A DNA stretch of 64,000 bases from DASRHG01 sp035650655 (GCA_035650655.1 DASRHG010000146.1:1-64000); one strand, 5' to 3'; shown: positions 1-9,285, counted from the first letter of the stretch. Notes: a model not told the origin generated them from the letters alone. Translations and numbers: made by a program.

Positions 1-210
1 CACGTCCATCGCGCCGCCGAGGTTCATCATCGCCGGGAACGCGGGGATGACGGCGAACGTCGGGAGGACCTTCAGATCGCGCTCGTACGTGAACTGGAGC
101 TCGTCGGGGCCCGCGCCGACCCCGAGCGCGTAGAGGATGACGTCGCGCTCGGTGTACGTGTGGGTGACGGCGCCGAGCTTCTTCCCGACGGCGGAGAGGT
201 CGATCGGCAT
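1..210 (-). CDS. MaoC-like enoyl-CoA hydratase, N-terminal fragment (runs off the window)
   Basis: The first 70 codons of a gene read leftward out of the window, from an ATG at 208-210. The peptide begins MPIDLSAVGKKLG and carries YALGVGAG followed by FTYE and LPTFAV. This pattern is typical of the N-terminal hot-dog half of MaoC/peroxisomal-type 2-enoyl-CoA hydratases, which hydrate trans-2-enoyl-CoA to 3-hydroxyacyl-CoA. The catalytic MaoC half would lie beyond position 1 and is not visible. It is divergent from a short-chain dehydrogenase and shares a compact promoter region with it, which suggests both act in fatty-acid or steroid side-chain oxidation. The substrate cannot be told from this fragment. 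Confidence 0.75.
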   Translation of the reverse strand, partial: MPIDLSAVGKKLGAVTHTYTERDVILYALGVGAGPDELQFTYERDLKVLPTFAVIPAFPAMMNLGGAMDV

Positions 211-218
211 GGCGGGGG

Positions 219-247
219 AGATCACACCGATTGACGCCCTACGTCAA
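219..247 (-). promoter_or_regulatory. Predicted promoter of the MaoC-like gene
   Basis: On the minus strand TTGACG (247-242), a 17-bp spacer and TGATCT (224-219) stand 8 nt before the ATG at 210. The -10 is a poor match. The -35 forms half of a palindrome shared with the opposite promoter. With the start codon 37 nt from the -35, the transcript would be nearly leaderless. Confidence 0.4.
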
Positions 248-260
248 GGGGTCCTACAAC
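231..260 (+). promoter_or_regulatory. Predicted promoter of the SDR gene, -35 within a palindrome
   Basis: TTGACG (231-236), an 18-bp spacer and TACAAC (255-260) lie 10 nt before the ATG at 271. Bases 231-247 form a perfect inverted repeat, TTGACG-N5-CGTCAA, so the -35 boxes of the two divergent promoters face each other. It could equally be an operator half-site pair. Confidence 0.5.
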
Positions 261-270
261 GCGCGGGGCC

Positions 271-1023
271 ATGGAATCGCTCGTCGGGCGGCGCGCCGTG
301 GTGACGGGCGCGTCGAGCGGGATCGGCGCGGCCACCGTCCGCGCGCTCGCGGCGGCCGGCGCGTCCGTCGTGGCGGCGGCGCGACGGCGCGAGCGGCTCG
401 AGGCGCTCGCGACCGATCTCGCCGCGCGCGGCGCCGAGGTCGTCGTGCAGCCGACGGACATGCGCCGGGAGGAGGACGTCCTGCGCCTGTTCGCCGTCGC
501 GCGCGAGCGCCTGGGCGGCGTCGACGTGCTCGTCAACAACGCCGGCCTCGGGCGGGCCGCGCCGCTCTCCTCCGCGCCGACCGAGCTGTGGCGCGAGATG
601 CTCGAGGTGAACGTGCTCGGCCTCTGCATCGCGACGCGCGAGGCGATCCAGGACATGGAGCGCCGCGGGAGCGCGGGGCACGTCGTCCACGTGTCGTCGA
701 TGGCGGGCCATCGCATCCCGGGGCCCGAGAGCGGGGTCTACGCGGCGACGAAGTTCGCGGTTCGCGCGCTCACCGAAGCGCTCCGCCAGGAGCTGCGCGC
801 GCGGCAGAGCCCGATCCGCGTGACCGCGATCTCGCCCGGCCACGTGCTCACGGAGTTCGCCGACGTCTTCACCGGGACGCCGGGCGCCGCGCGCGCGCTC
901 GACGGCCGCTTCAAGGTGCTCGAGGCGGACGACGTCGCCGAGGCGATCCTGTGGGTCCTCCGACGCCCGCCGTACGTCGAGGTGCACGACCTCCTCGTCC
1001 GGCCGACGGCGCAGCGGAACTGA
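271..1023 (+). CDS. Short-chain dehydrogenase/reductase (SDR)
   Basis: A 250-residue classical SDR, probably a cytosolic NAD(P)-dependent oxidoreductase acting on a hydroxy or keto group. The Rossmann glycine motif TGASSGIG is at residues 12-19 and NNAG at 89-92. The catalytic Asn is near 114, Ser at 142-143, and the Tyr157/Lys161 pair lies in YAATK. The length is normal for the family. Arginines after strand 2 (AARRRERLE) favour NADP(H), which is an inference. The ATG at 271 is preceded by a predicted promoter only 10 nt away. Divergence from a MaoC hydratase suggests a role in acyl-CoA or steroid metabolism, but the substrate is unknown. It ends 7 bp before the convergent CBS gene. Confidence 0.85.
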   Translation: MESLVGRRAVVTGASSGIGAATVRALAAAGASVVAAARRRERLEALATDLAARGAEVVVQPTDMRREEDVLRLFAVARERLGGVDVLVNNAGLGRAAPLSSAPTELWREMLEVNVLGLCIATREAIQDMERRGSAGHVVHVSSMAGHRIPGPESGVYAATKFAVRALTEALRQELRARQSPIRVTAISPGHVLTEFADVFTGTPGAARALDGRFKVLEADDVAEAILWVLRRPPYVEVHDLLVRPTAQRN

Positions 1024-1030
1024 CGCGCGG

Positions 1031-1822
1031 CTAGCGTCCCGGAGGCTCCGAGATCGCCCGGACGGCCTCCGCGGTCTCGGTCGACGCGTCGAGGCGCGTC
1101 GCGAGGTCGGCCTGCGCGACGATGCCGACGATGCGACCCTCGGGGTCCACGACCGGGACGCGGCGCACCTGGTGCTCGCCCATCGCGGCGAGGACCGCGT
1201 CGACCTCGTCGTCGGGACGGACGGTGACGGGGCTCGGCGTCATGACCGACTCGACCGTGACGCGGCGGGCGTCCTCGCTCTGCGCCACGACCTCGAGGGC
1301 GAGGTCCCGGTCGGTCACGATGCCGACGGGGCGCCGCTCCTCGTCGACGACCGGCACGGCGCCGACGTCCTCGTCCTTCATGATCCGCGCGGCGTGCTGC
1401 ACGGTGTCGTCCGGCGCGCAGCACGTCGGGTCGGGCGTCATGACGTCGCGCACGGTCCGGCGGCCGGCGGCGCCCGCGCGGGCCGTGATCTGGGCGGGCG
1501 CCGGCGTGCTCGGCTCCGTGTGCACGATCTCCGACTGCCCCGCGTCCTCGTAGCCCGCGGCGCCGCGCTCGCCCTGCCCCCACGCCGCCATGGTCCGGAT
1601 CGGCGCCTCGCCTTTCGGAAGCGGGCCGGACGCGGGGTAGACGCCCGAGTGCCCCGTCTCGTCGACGCGGCCCCCGGCGCCGCCCGCGCGCCCACCCCCG
1701 CCGGCGCGGGGCGCGGCCCGGCGGGCGGGGCGGCGCTTCCGTGCGCTCGGCTTCACCGCCGGCCGCTTGCGGGCCCGCGTCTTCTCGGCGGGCTTCTTCG
1801 CCTGCTTCCGTTGCCGGGCCAT
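1031..1822 (-). CDS. CBS-pair protein with a lysine/arginine-rich histone-H1-like N-terminus
   Basis: A 263-residue protein in two unlike halves. Residues 1-50 are almost entirely Lys, Arg, Ala, Pro and Gly (for example KQAKKPAEKTRARKR), resembling histone H1/AlgP-type DNA-binding tails. Residues 51-120 are low-complexity linker. Two tandem CBS domains follow (about 124-180 and 190-250), each with a VMTP entry and a G(I)V exit. CBS pairs usually bind adenine nucleotides and regulate an attached domain; here the only partner is the basic tail. The start at 1822 is chosen because the ATG opens directly into the basic segment and lies 13 bp after the upstream SRPBCC gene. A nucleotide-sensing nucleoid protein is an attractive but unproven reading. 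Confidence 0.75.
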   Translation of the reverse strand: MARQRKQAKKPAEKTRARKRPAVKPSARKRRPARRAAPRAGGGGRAGGAGGRVDETGHSGVYPASGPLPKGEAPIRTMAAWGQGERGAAGYEDAGQSEIVHTEPSTPAPAQITARAGAAGRRTVRDVMTPDPTCCAPDDTVQHAARIMKDEDVGAVPVVDEERRPVGIVTDRDLALEVVAQSEDARRVTVESVMTPSPVTVRPDDEVDAVLAAMGEHQVRRVPVVDPEGRIVGIVAQADLATRLDASTETAEAVRAISEPPGR

Positions 1823-1835
1823 CGTCGCCTCCGTG

Positions 1836-2234
1836 TCAGGTCTCGGCGTCGGGCGTGGGCTCGCGCCGGACGAACGCCTCGCGGTCGCGGCTCGGCACGC
1901 CGCCGTCGTCGGCGACCGCGGGGCCGCGGGGTGCCGCACCCTCGCCGCGCCCCGTCGTGCCGGCGTTCGGCGCCGAGAAGACGACGCGGCCCTCGTCGGA
2001 CGGACCGTCCACGCTGCGCCACGCGATCGCCCGCTCGCGGCGCCGGGCCGTCGCGACCACCTCGCCCGCGCGCTCGATGCCGGCGGTGTCCCCGATCCAC
2101 CGCAGCCGATCCTCGCCGACGGGCCGGACCTCGCGCAGCGCCGGCACGACGCCGGAGAGGGCCTCGAACCGCGTCGCCGCCGCCCAGACGGCGCCGAGCG
2201 GCGTGTCCTCGATCGCCCGCGCGATGCGCTGCAT
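1836..2234 (-). CDS. SRPBCC (START-like) fold protein, C-terminally degenerate
   Basis: A 132-residue protein. Residues 1-85 resemble the N-terminal two-thirds of bacterial SRPBCC/polyketide-cyclase-like proteins: MQRIARAIEDTPLGAVW, then FEALSGVVPALREVR, then a WIGDTAG strand and AIAWRS. Family members continue with further strands and a long C-terminal helix. Here the match stops at about VVFSAP and the last 45 residues are Gly/Arg/Pro-rich with no recognisable fold, so the gene may be truncated or frameshifted. A TACGGT -10-like hexamer ends 6 nt before the ATG at 2234. The ligand is unknown. It lies 13 bp upstream of the CBS-tail gene and is probably co-transcribed with it. Confidence 0.6.
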   Translation of the reverse strand: MQRIARAIEDTPLGAVWAAATRFEALSGVVPALREVRPVGEDRLRWIGDTAGIERAGEVVATARRRERAIAWRSVDGPSDEGRVVFSAPNAGTTGRGEGAAPRGPAVADDGGVPSRDREAFVRREPTPDAET

Positions 2235-2300
2235 TTCCGGACCGTATCGCGCCGGCCGGGTCGCGATATGCCCGGGGAACGTGAGGGTGCGCCGGCGCGC

Positions 2301-2942
2301 TCAGTCGGGGAGGGCAGCGAGGCGACCGAGGAACGCACGCGCCGCCGCCCACATCGGCTCCAGGACGTCGGTCAGCTCGTGCCCCGCGTCGAGGAGGACG
2401 AGCTCGCGCGCGTCCGGGCGGCGGCGGACGAAGCGCTCGACGTCGGCGAGCGGCACCGTGTCGTCGCGGCGACCCGCGAAGACGAGCGCGGGACACGTCG
2501 GATCGGGCTCCGCGGGCCAGCGGGCGGCGTCGTCCAGGAGGTCGATCGCGAGCGGGAGGTAGGTCTCGCGGCCGTAGTGCCAGACGGGCATGGTGCCGGT
2601 CGCGCGCCAGCGGGCGAAGGCGTCGGCCCCGATCCGCCCCGGCCAGCGCTGCGCGAAGCCGAACGCGGGCGCGAAGAGGACGAGCGCGGGAACGCGGTCG
2701 GGCCGGCGCGCCGCGGTGAGCGCCGCGAGGTAGCCGCCGAGGCTCGAGCCGAGGAGGACGGCGGGCGCACGGTCGAGCAGCGCGTCGACGATGCGGAGCA
2801 TGCCCGTGATCGTCTGATGCGTGAAGTCGGGCGCGAGGTCCGGGATCTCGAGCGCGACGCCGTGCTCGGCGAGCGCCGCGCGGAAGAACTGCGCCTTCGT
2901 GCTGCCCGGTCCCGACGCGAACCCGTGGAGGTAGACGAGCAC
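2301..2942 (-). CDS. YqiA/YcfP-type alpha/beta hydrolase (esterase)
   Basis: A 213-residue compact alpha/beta hydrolase. It starts straight into the first strand (MLVYLHGFASGPGSTKAQFF), as YqiA-type esterases do. The nucleophile elbow GSSLGG (Ser67), an acidic residue in GRRDDTVP (about 160) and the His in DAGHEL (188) complete the triad. The start is GTG at 2942, immediately after the TGA of the upstream acyl-CoA dehydrogenase (TGAGTG), so translation is probably coupled. YqiA has esterase activity on short acyl-CoA or ester substrates. A housekeeping thioesterase role beside acyl-CoA dehydrogenases is plausible but inferred. Confidence 0.75.
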   Translation of the reverse strand: MLVYLHGFASGPGSTKAQFFRAALAEHGVALEIPDLAPDFTHQTITGMLRIVDALLDRAPAVLLGSSLGGYLAALTAARRPDRVPALVLFAPAFGFAQRWPGRIGADAFARWRATGTMPVWHYGRETYLPLAIDLLDDAARWPAEPDPTCPALVFAGRRDDTVPLADVERFVRRRPDARELVLLDAGHELTDVLEPMWAAARAFLGRLAALPD

Positions 2943-4079
2943 TCAGTACGCGTCGATCGCCGCCAGGCGCTCGCGATGGAGCGCCGGGTCGCCGAAGGCG
3001 ACCTCGTTCCAGCGGGCGCGCTTGAACCAGAGATGCATGTCGTGCTCCCACGTGAAGCCGATCCCGCCGTGGATCTGGACGGCGCGGCCGACGGTCGCCG
3101 TGTACACCTCGCCGAGCCGCGCCTTCGCCATCGCGGCGGCCCGCGCCGCCTCGCGCGGCCGGTGATCGAATGCCCAGGCCGCCCACCAGACGAGCGAGCG
3201 CGAGGGCTCCACCTCGGCCGCCATCTCGGCCGCCATGTGCTTCACCGCCTGGAAGGAGCCGATCGGGCGGCCGAACTGCTGGCGCGTCTTCGAGTACTCG
3301 ACCGCCATCTCGAGCGCGCGCGCGGCGCCCCCGAGGCTGTCCGCCGCGATGCCGACGGCGCCGAGGTCGAGGAGCCTCGCGAGGAGCGGCCAGCCCTCGC
3401 CCGGTCGCCCGACGAGCGCGTCCCGACCGACCGCGACGTCGCGCAGCTCCACCTCCCCGACGCGACGGGTGAGGTCGATCGTCGCCGACGGGCGCACGCG
3501 GACGCCGGGCGCCGTCGCCTCGACGAGGAAGAGCGACACGCCGCGCGGGTCGGTCCCCGGCGTCGTGCGCGCGGCGACGAGGAGGAGGTCGGCGCCCGGC
3601 ACGCCCATCACGAAGAGCTTCGTGCCCGCGAGGCGCCAGCCGCCGCGCGCCGCGCGCGCCCGGAGCCCGACGCCGGCCGGGTCGTGGCGGTCGCTCTCCT
3701 CGAGGTACGCGAGCGCGCCGAGCGTCTCGCCGGCGACGAGCCGCGGCAGCCATCGCGTGCGCTGCGCCGCGGAGCCGGCGCGGACGAGCGCCGCGGTCAC
3801 GAGCTGCGTGCCGAGGAACGGCCCGGGCGCGACGGCGCGTCCCATCTCTTCGAGCACGAGCGCCAGCTCGAGCGTGCCGAGGCCGAGCCCACCCCAGGCT
3901 TCGGGGACGGCGAGCCCCGTCCAGCCGAGCTCGGCGAGCCGGGCGTAGAGCGCGCGCGGCACGCCGTCCGCGGTCTTCGCCGTCTCGCGCACGAGCGCGG
4001 GCGGGCACTCGCGCGCGAGGAGCTCGCGCGCGGAGCGCTGGAGCGCCTCCTGGTCCTCCGAGAGTCCGAAGTCGATCAC
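2943..4079 (-). CDS. Acyl-CoA dehydrogenase family protein
   Basis: A 378-residue FAD-dependent acyl-CoA dehydrogenase. An N-terminal helical domain (MIDFGLSEDQEALQRSA, GLAVPEAWGG) is followed by the middle beta domain and a C-terminal helical domain with QQFGRPIGSFQAVKH and IHGGIGFTWEHD. These last two motifs place it with the smaller ACAD subunits often paired with a second dehydrogenase. It is separated by 13 bp from the upstream acyl-CoA dehydrogenase, and the two probably form a heteromeric enzyme of the kind seen in steroid side-chain and long-chain acyl-CoA degradation. It introduces a trans-2 double bond into an acyl-CoA and passes electrons to ETF. The exact substrate is unknown. Confidence 0.85.
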   Translation of the reverse strand: MIDFGLSEDQEALQRSARELLARECPPALVRETAKTADGVPRALYARLAELGWTGLAVPEAWGGLGLGTLELALVLEEMGRAVAPGPFLGTQLVTAALVRAGSAAQRTRWLPRLVAGETLGALAYLEESDRHDPAGVGLRARAARGGWRLAGTKLFVMGVPGADLLLVAARTTPGTDPRGVSLFLVEATAPGVRVRPSATIDLTRRVGEVELRDVAVGRDALVGRPGEGWPLLARLLDLGAVGIAADSLGGAARALEMAVEYSKTRQQFGRPIGSFQAVKHMAAEMAAEVEPSRSLVWWAAWAFDHRPREAARAAAMAKARLGEVYTATVGRAVQIHGGIGFTWEHDMHLWFKRARWNEVAFGDPALHRERLAAIDAY

Positions 4080-4092
4080 GGTCGCTCCTCGC

Positions 4093-5298
4093 TCACGCCG
4101 CCGCGTCCCGCCGCGGCTCCTTCGGCATGCCGAGCCCCCGCTCGGCGATGATGTTCTTCTGGATCTGGGACGTCCCGCCGCCGATGATGAGGCCGAGCGA
4201 GAACATGAAGTCGAGCGGCCAGATGCCGCGGTCGCGGGCGCGCCGGTCGGTCCGCGCGAGCGGGCCGTAGGACCCGAGGATGTCGAGCGCGGCCTTCGCG
4301 AGGTCGTGGTTCAGCTCGGTGGCGACGAGCTTGTTGACGGCGGCCGAGATGCCGGGGCGCCGGCCGCGGAGCGCGTCCGTCAGCTGCCGGTAGGCCTCGA
4401 GCTTCATCGTCTCGACGCGGATGGCGAGGCTCGCGAGCCGCTGCCGCACGACCGGGTCCTCGGCGGCCGGGCGGCCGTTGCGCGCGTGCGTGCGCGCGAG
4501 GCGGAGGAGCCCCTGGAAGATCTGCTGGGTGCGCGTCGTCGAGCCGAGCATGTTCCGCTCGTGCGCGAGCGTCGCGTTCGCCACCTGCCAGCCGTTGTTG
4601 AGGCCCCCCACGAGGTTCGCCCGTGGCACGCGGACGTCCTCGAAGAAGACCTCGTTGAAGCCGGCGTCGCCCGTCATCTGGACGAGGGGACGGACGGTGA
4701 TGCCGGGGCTCCTCATGTCGATCAGGAGGTACGAGATGCCGCCGTGCTTCGGCGCGGCGGGATCCGTGCGGACGAGGCAGAACATCCAGTCCGCGTACTG
4801 GGCGTTCGACGTCCACACCTTCTGGCCGTTCACGACGAACGTGTCGCCGTCGAGCTCCGCGCGCGTGCGGAGCGACGCGAGGTCGGACCCGGCGCCCGGC
4901 TCGGAGTAGCCCTGACACCAGATCTCCTCGGCCGTCAGGATCTTCGGCAGGAAGCGGCGCCGCTGCTCCTCCGTCCCGTACTGGATGAGCGTCGGGCCGA
5001 CCATCTGGATGCCCATCATCCCGATGAGACCCGGCGCGCGCGCCCGCACCATCTCCTCGTTGACGATCGTCTGGCGCATCAGGTCCGCGCCCTGGCCGCC
5101 GTACTCGCGGGGCCAGCCCATCGCGAGGTAGCCGGCCTCCCACACCTTCCGCTGCCACGCCTTCGCCTGTGCGATGCGGCGCGGGTCGCCCCATTCCATG
5201 GGCCGCTCCTCGCGGCTCTTCTTCGGGACGTTCGCCGCGAGCCAGCGGCGGACGGTCTGCTGGAACGCGCGCTCCTCGGGTGTGTACGAGAGATCCAT
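4093..5298 (-). CDS. Acyl-CoA dehydrogenase family protein (larger partner)
   Basis: A 401-residue acyl-CoA dehydrogenase. The start MDLSYTPEERAFQQTVR at 5298 fits the N-terminal helical domain. The FAD/substrate signature YSEPGAGSDLASL, the NGQKVWTSNAQYADW beta-domain motif and the C-terminal IIGGGTSQIQKNIIAERGLG are all intact. It is the first of the dehydrogenase pair followed by the YqiA-like hydrolase (13-bp and 0-bp gaps), so a three-gene operon is likely. A long-chain or ring-linked acyl-CoA substrate is likely from family resemblance only. No Shine-Dalgarno sequence is obvious; a TAGCGA hexamer 7 nt before the ATG may be a -10 box. Confidence 0.85.
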   Translation of the reverse strand: MDLSYTPEERAFQQTVRRWLAANVPKKSREERPMEWGDPRRIAQAKAWQRKVWEAGYLAMGWPREYGGQGADLMRQTIVNEEMVRARAPGLIGMMGIQMVGPTLIQYGTEEQRRRFLPKILTAEEIWCQGYSEPGAGSDLASLRTRAELDGDTFVVNGQKVWTSNAQYADWMFCLVRTDPAAPKHGGISYLLIDMRSPGITVRPLVQMTGDAGFNEVFFEDVRVPRANLVGGLNNGWQVANATLAHERNMLGSTTRTQQIFQGLLRLARTHARNGRPAAEDPVVRQRLASLAIRVETMKLEAYRQLTDALRGRRPGISAAVNKLVATELNHDLAKAALDILGSYGPLARTDRRARDRGIWPLDFMFSLGLIIGGGTSQIQKNIIAERGLGMPKEPRRDAAA

Positions 5299-5357
5299 GG
5301 TCCGTTCGCTAGCACGAGTGCCGCGGCGCAGGCCAGGAGTCGCGCGCCCGTCGCGGC

Positions 5358-6230
5358 TCAGCGGAAGAGCGTCGCGGCGAGCTCGCGGCGGTAGCGCTCC
5401 GTGAGGGGGCTCTCGGCGCCGAGGACCTCGAAGACGTCCAGCATCGTCTTCCGCGCCGCGCCGTCGTCGTGCCTCGGGTCGCGGCGCACGACCTCGAGGA
5501 GCTCGGCGAGCGCCTCCGCGTACCTTCCGCGGGCGGCGAGGTGGCGGCCGAGGGCGAGCCGCGCGTCGAGGTCGTCGAGGTGCATGGCGACGCGGTGGCG
5601 GAGCGTCGCCTCGTCGCCGACGGCGTCCACGCGCGTGCGCAGCTCGGCCGCGAGGCGCCGGGCCTCGCGCGCGCCCGGCGCGCCCGGCGGGACGCGGTCG
5701 AGGAGCTGGAGCGCTTCGGCGTCGTCCCCGCGCGCGGCGTGGACGCGGGCGAGGCCGAGGAGCGCCCCGGCGTGGCGGGCATCGCGGGCGAGCGCCTCCT
5801 CGAAGCGCAGCTCCGCGACCGCCGGCTCGCCCGCCGCCAGCCGGGCCTCGCCTTCGGTCGCGAGCCGGTCGGCCTCGGACGGCACGACCGCGTCGAGGAA
5901 GCGACGGACGCCGGCCTCCGGCTGCGCGCCCGTGAACTCCGCGACGACGCGGCCGTCCCGGAACGCCTTCACGGCCGGGATGCCACGGATCCCGAATCGC
6001 GCCGCGACGCCGGACGCCTCGTCGACGTTCACCTTGGCGAGGACGAAGCTGCCCGCGTACTCGATCCCGAGCCGCTCGAGGATCGGGCCGAGCGCCCGGC
6101 ACGGCGCGCACCAGGGCGCCCAGAAGTCGACGACGACCGGCACCGCGCGCGACCGCTCGAGCACCTGGCGCTCGAAGTCCGCGTCGCCGACGTCGACGAC
6201 GAATCGCATCTCGCCTTCGGCCTCCGCCAT
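5358..6230 (-). CDS. Thioredoxin domain with TPR tail (CnoX/YbbN-like)
   Basis: A 290-residue protein with an N-terminal thioredoxin fold (residues about 8-110, active site WCAPC at 40-44, cis-Pro in GIRGIPAVKAF) and a C-terminal TPR-like helical region (about 118-285). This is the architecture of CnoX/YbbN chaperedoxins, which protect proteins during oxidative stress and hand clients to GroEL or DnaK. E. coli CnoX lacks the redox cysteine pair; this protein keeps a complete CxxC and so could be redox-active. The ATG at 6230 has a TTGCCA hexamer 35 nt upstream on the coding strand and no Shine-Dalgarno sequence. No signal peptide is seen, so it is cytosolic. Confidence 0.8.
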   Translation of the reverse strand: MAEAEGEMRFVVDVGDADFERQVLERSRAVPVVVDFWAPWCAPCRALGPILERLGIEYAGSFVLAKVNVDEASGVAARFGIRGIPAVKAFRDGRVVAEFTGAQPEAGVRRFLDAVVPSEADRLATEGEARLAAGEPAVAELRFEEALARDARHAGALLGLARVHAARGDDAEALQLLDRVPPGAPGAREARRLAAELRTRVDAVGDEATLRHRVAMHLDDLDARLALGRHLAARGRYAEALAELLEVVRRDPRHDDGAARKTMLDVFEVLGAESPLTERYRRELAATLFR

Positions 6231-6420
6231 CCGGCGAACGTGCGCGATCGGCGCCCCGTTGGCAATGCCCGGCCGGCGGCCCCGCCGCGCGCACGGCGCA
6301 GGGGGCGACGGCGACGGATGGGCGCCGGGAGGGGTCGCGCGCTAGTTAATAAATGAAGCACGGAGCGTGCCAGCCGGCCGTCGGGCCGCACGCCGCGCGC
6401 GCGGTCGCCCGCGCGTCGTG

Positions 6421-6723
6421 TCAGGGACGCGGCGCGGCGACGCGGACGCCCGGACACGGGACGAGCTCCCAGCCGTCGATCAGCGTGTGCACCTCGGCCG
6501 CGTCGCCGGGGGGACGCCGCCGGCGCCAGTACGCGCCCGTCGGCGCGCGCGCGCCGCGCACCGTGCGGCGCGCGTCGCGATCGCGGGCGAGCGCGCGCAC
6601 GACGTCCTTCGGGACGCGGTCGTGGTAGAGATGCGCGAGGAACGGCCAGCAGGGATGATCGCGCGCGCGGAGCGCGCAGCCGCCGAGGAGGAGCACGATC
6701 GCCGTCGCCGCCGCGGCGCGCAT
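6421..6723 (-). CDS. Small putative lipoprotein
   Basis: A 100-residue protein with an N-terminal lipoprotein signal: MRAAAATAIVLLLGGC, with a lipobox LGGC at residues 13-16. The mature part is short, Arg-rich and contains three more cysteines. No family was recognised. The ATG at 6723 is chosen because it places the hydrophobic segment at the N-terminus; longer readings add an unlikely leader. It is divergent from the kdsB operon and shares its intergenic region. The 190 bp between it and the thioredoxin-TPR gene (6231-6420) hold only a small GCACG/CGTGC hairpin and a TAATAAAT AT-rich patch, with no gene visible. Confidence 0.55.
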   Translation of the reverse strand: MRAAAATAIVLLLGGCALRARDHPCWPFLAHLYHDRVPKDVVRALARDRDARRTVRGARAPTGAYWRRRRPPGDAAEVHTLIDGWELVPCPGVRVAAPRP

Positions 6724-6741
6724 CGGCCGCGACCCGATCAA

Positions 6742-6771
6742 TTGACAGCCCCGAGCTCGCTCTCTTATAAG
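6742..6771 (+). promoter_or_regulatory. Strong sigma-70-like promoter of the kdsB-pyrG operon
   Basis: A perfect -35 TTGACA (6742-6747), an 18-bp spacer and TATAAG (6766-6771, five of six to consensus). It is the best consensus promoter seen in the window. Transcription would begin near 6778, leaving a leader of about 100 nt before the kdsB ATG at 6878. Confidence 0.75.
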
Positions 6772-6848
6772 GGAGTCCCGTAGCCAGTCCCGGACCGAGG
6801 ACCGAGCGTGGCGGTGCCCTTCGGCGACGGGCGTCGTGGCGAGAGGTG

Positions 6849-6877
6849 CGCGGCCGGTACCCGGCTGCGGTTTTTTT
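6849..6877 (+). terminator. Intrinsic-terminator-like hairpin with U7 touching the kdsB start codon
   Basis: A 9-bp stem (6849-6857 with 6861-6869, one G-U pair) and a TAC loop are followed by G and seven T residues (6871-6877), immediately before the ATG at 6878. This has every feature of a rho-independent terminator, placed within the leader of the operon. It may act as an attenuator; alternatively the U-tract may serve ribosome loading, since no Shine-Dalgarno sequence exists. Confidence 0.6.
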
Positions 6878-7626
6878 ATGCACGCGCTCGCCGTGGCGGT
6901 CATTCCCGCGCGCTATCACTCGACCCGGCTGCCGGGAAAGCCGCTCGCCGAGATCGCGGGACGGCCGATGATCTGCCACGTCGCCGAGCGGACGCGGCGC
7001 GCGCGCGGGCTCGCGCGCGTGATCGTCGCGACCGACGACGTGCGCATCCGCGACGCGGTCGCACCGACCGGCGTCGAGGTGGTGATGACGCGGGCGGATC
7101 ATCCGACGGGCACGGACCGGCTCGCCGAGGTCGCGCGCGGGCTCGACGCCGACGTGCTCGTCAACGTGCAGGGCGACCTCCCGCTCCTCGACCCCGCGAT
7201 GATCGAGCGCCTCGCCGCGCGGATGCGCGACGAGCCGTCGCTCCCGATGGCGACGCTCGCCGCGCCGATCGACGACGAGGCGGAGTGGCGCTCGCCGCAC
7301 GTCGTCAAGGTGGTCGTCGCGCTCGACGGGCGGGCGCTCTACTTCTCGCGGAGCCCGCTGCCGTTCGACCGCGACGGCGCGCGGCTTGCGGGCGAGCCGT
7401 GCGGCTGGCGGCACATCGGGATGTACGCGTACCGGCGGGACGTGCTGCTCCGCCTGGCCGCGCTCCGGCCGACGCCGCTCGAGCGGCGCGAGCGGCTCGA
7501 GCAGCTGCGCGCGCTCGAGCATGGGATCGGAATCGGCATCGTCGAGTGGACGGCGGACCCGCCCGTGATCGAGGTCGACACCGCGGACGACCTCGCGCGG
7601 GCCGAGCGGGCGATGAGGGGGGCGTC

Positions 7627-7630
<4 letters not shown>
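6878..7630 (+). CDS. kdsB: 3-deoxy-manno-octulosonate cytidylyltransferase
   Basis: A 250-residue KdsB (CMP-Kdo synthetase), which activates Kdo with CTP for lipopolysaccharide inner-core assembly in the cytosol. The nucleotide-binding entry VIPARYHSTRLPGKPL (residues 8-23), then DHPTGTDRL, VNVQGDLPLL and the HIGMYAYRR strand are all diagnostic. The ATG at 6878 is chosen because family members start only a few residues before VIPARY; it follows directly after a T7 run. It is the first gene of a long operon and overlaps pyrG by GTGA, which is fitting since the pyrG product supplies its CTP substrate. Confidence 0.95.

Positions 7631-9284
<1,654 letters not shown>

Positions 9285-9285
<1 letters not shown>

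Noticed and set aside
1753..4008. Very long open frames antisense or out of frame to real genes (for example 1753-4008 minus, 1767-4151 plus, 7339-9336 minus)
   Set aside because: At this GC content stop codons are rare in all frames. These translations are Arg/Ala/Pro-rich with no domain, and they lie over genes with clear family motifs.
6354..6372. GCACG-GAG-CGTGC hairpin as a terminator
   Set aside because: A short stem with no T-run; not convincing.
6808..6880. A leader peptide before kdsB starting at GTG 6808
   Set aside because: The frame has no stop before the kdsB/pyrG region and simply reads into the pyrG frame, so it cannot act as a short attenuator peptide.
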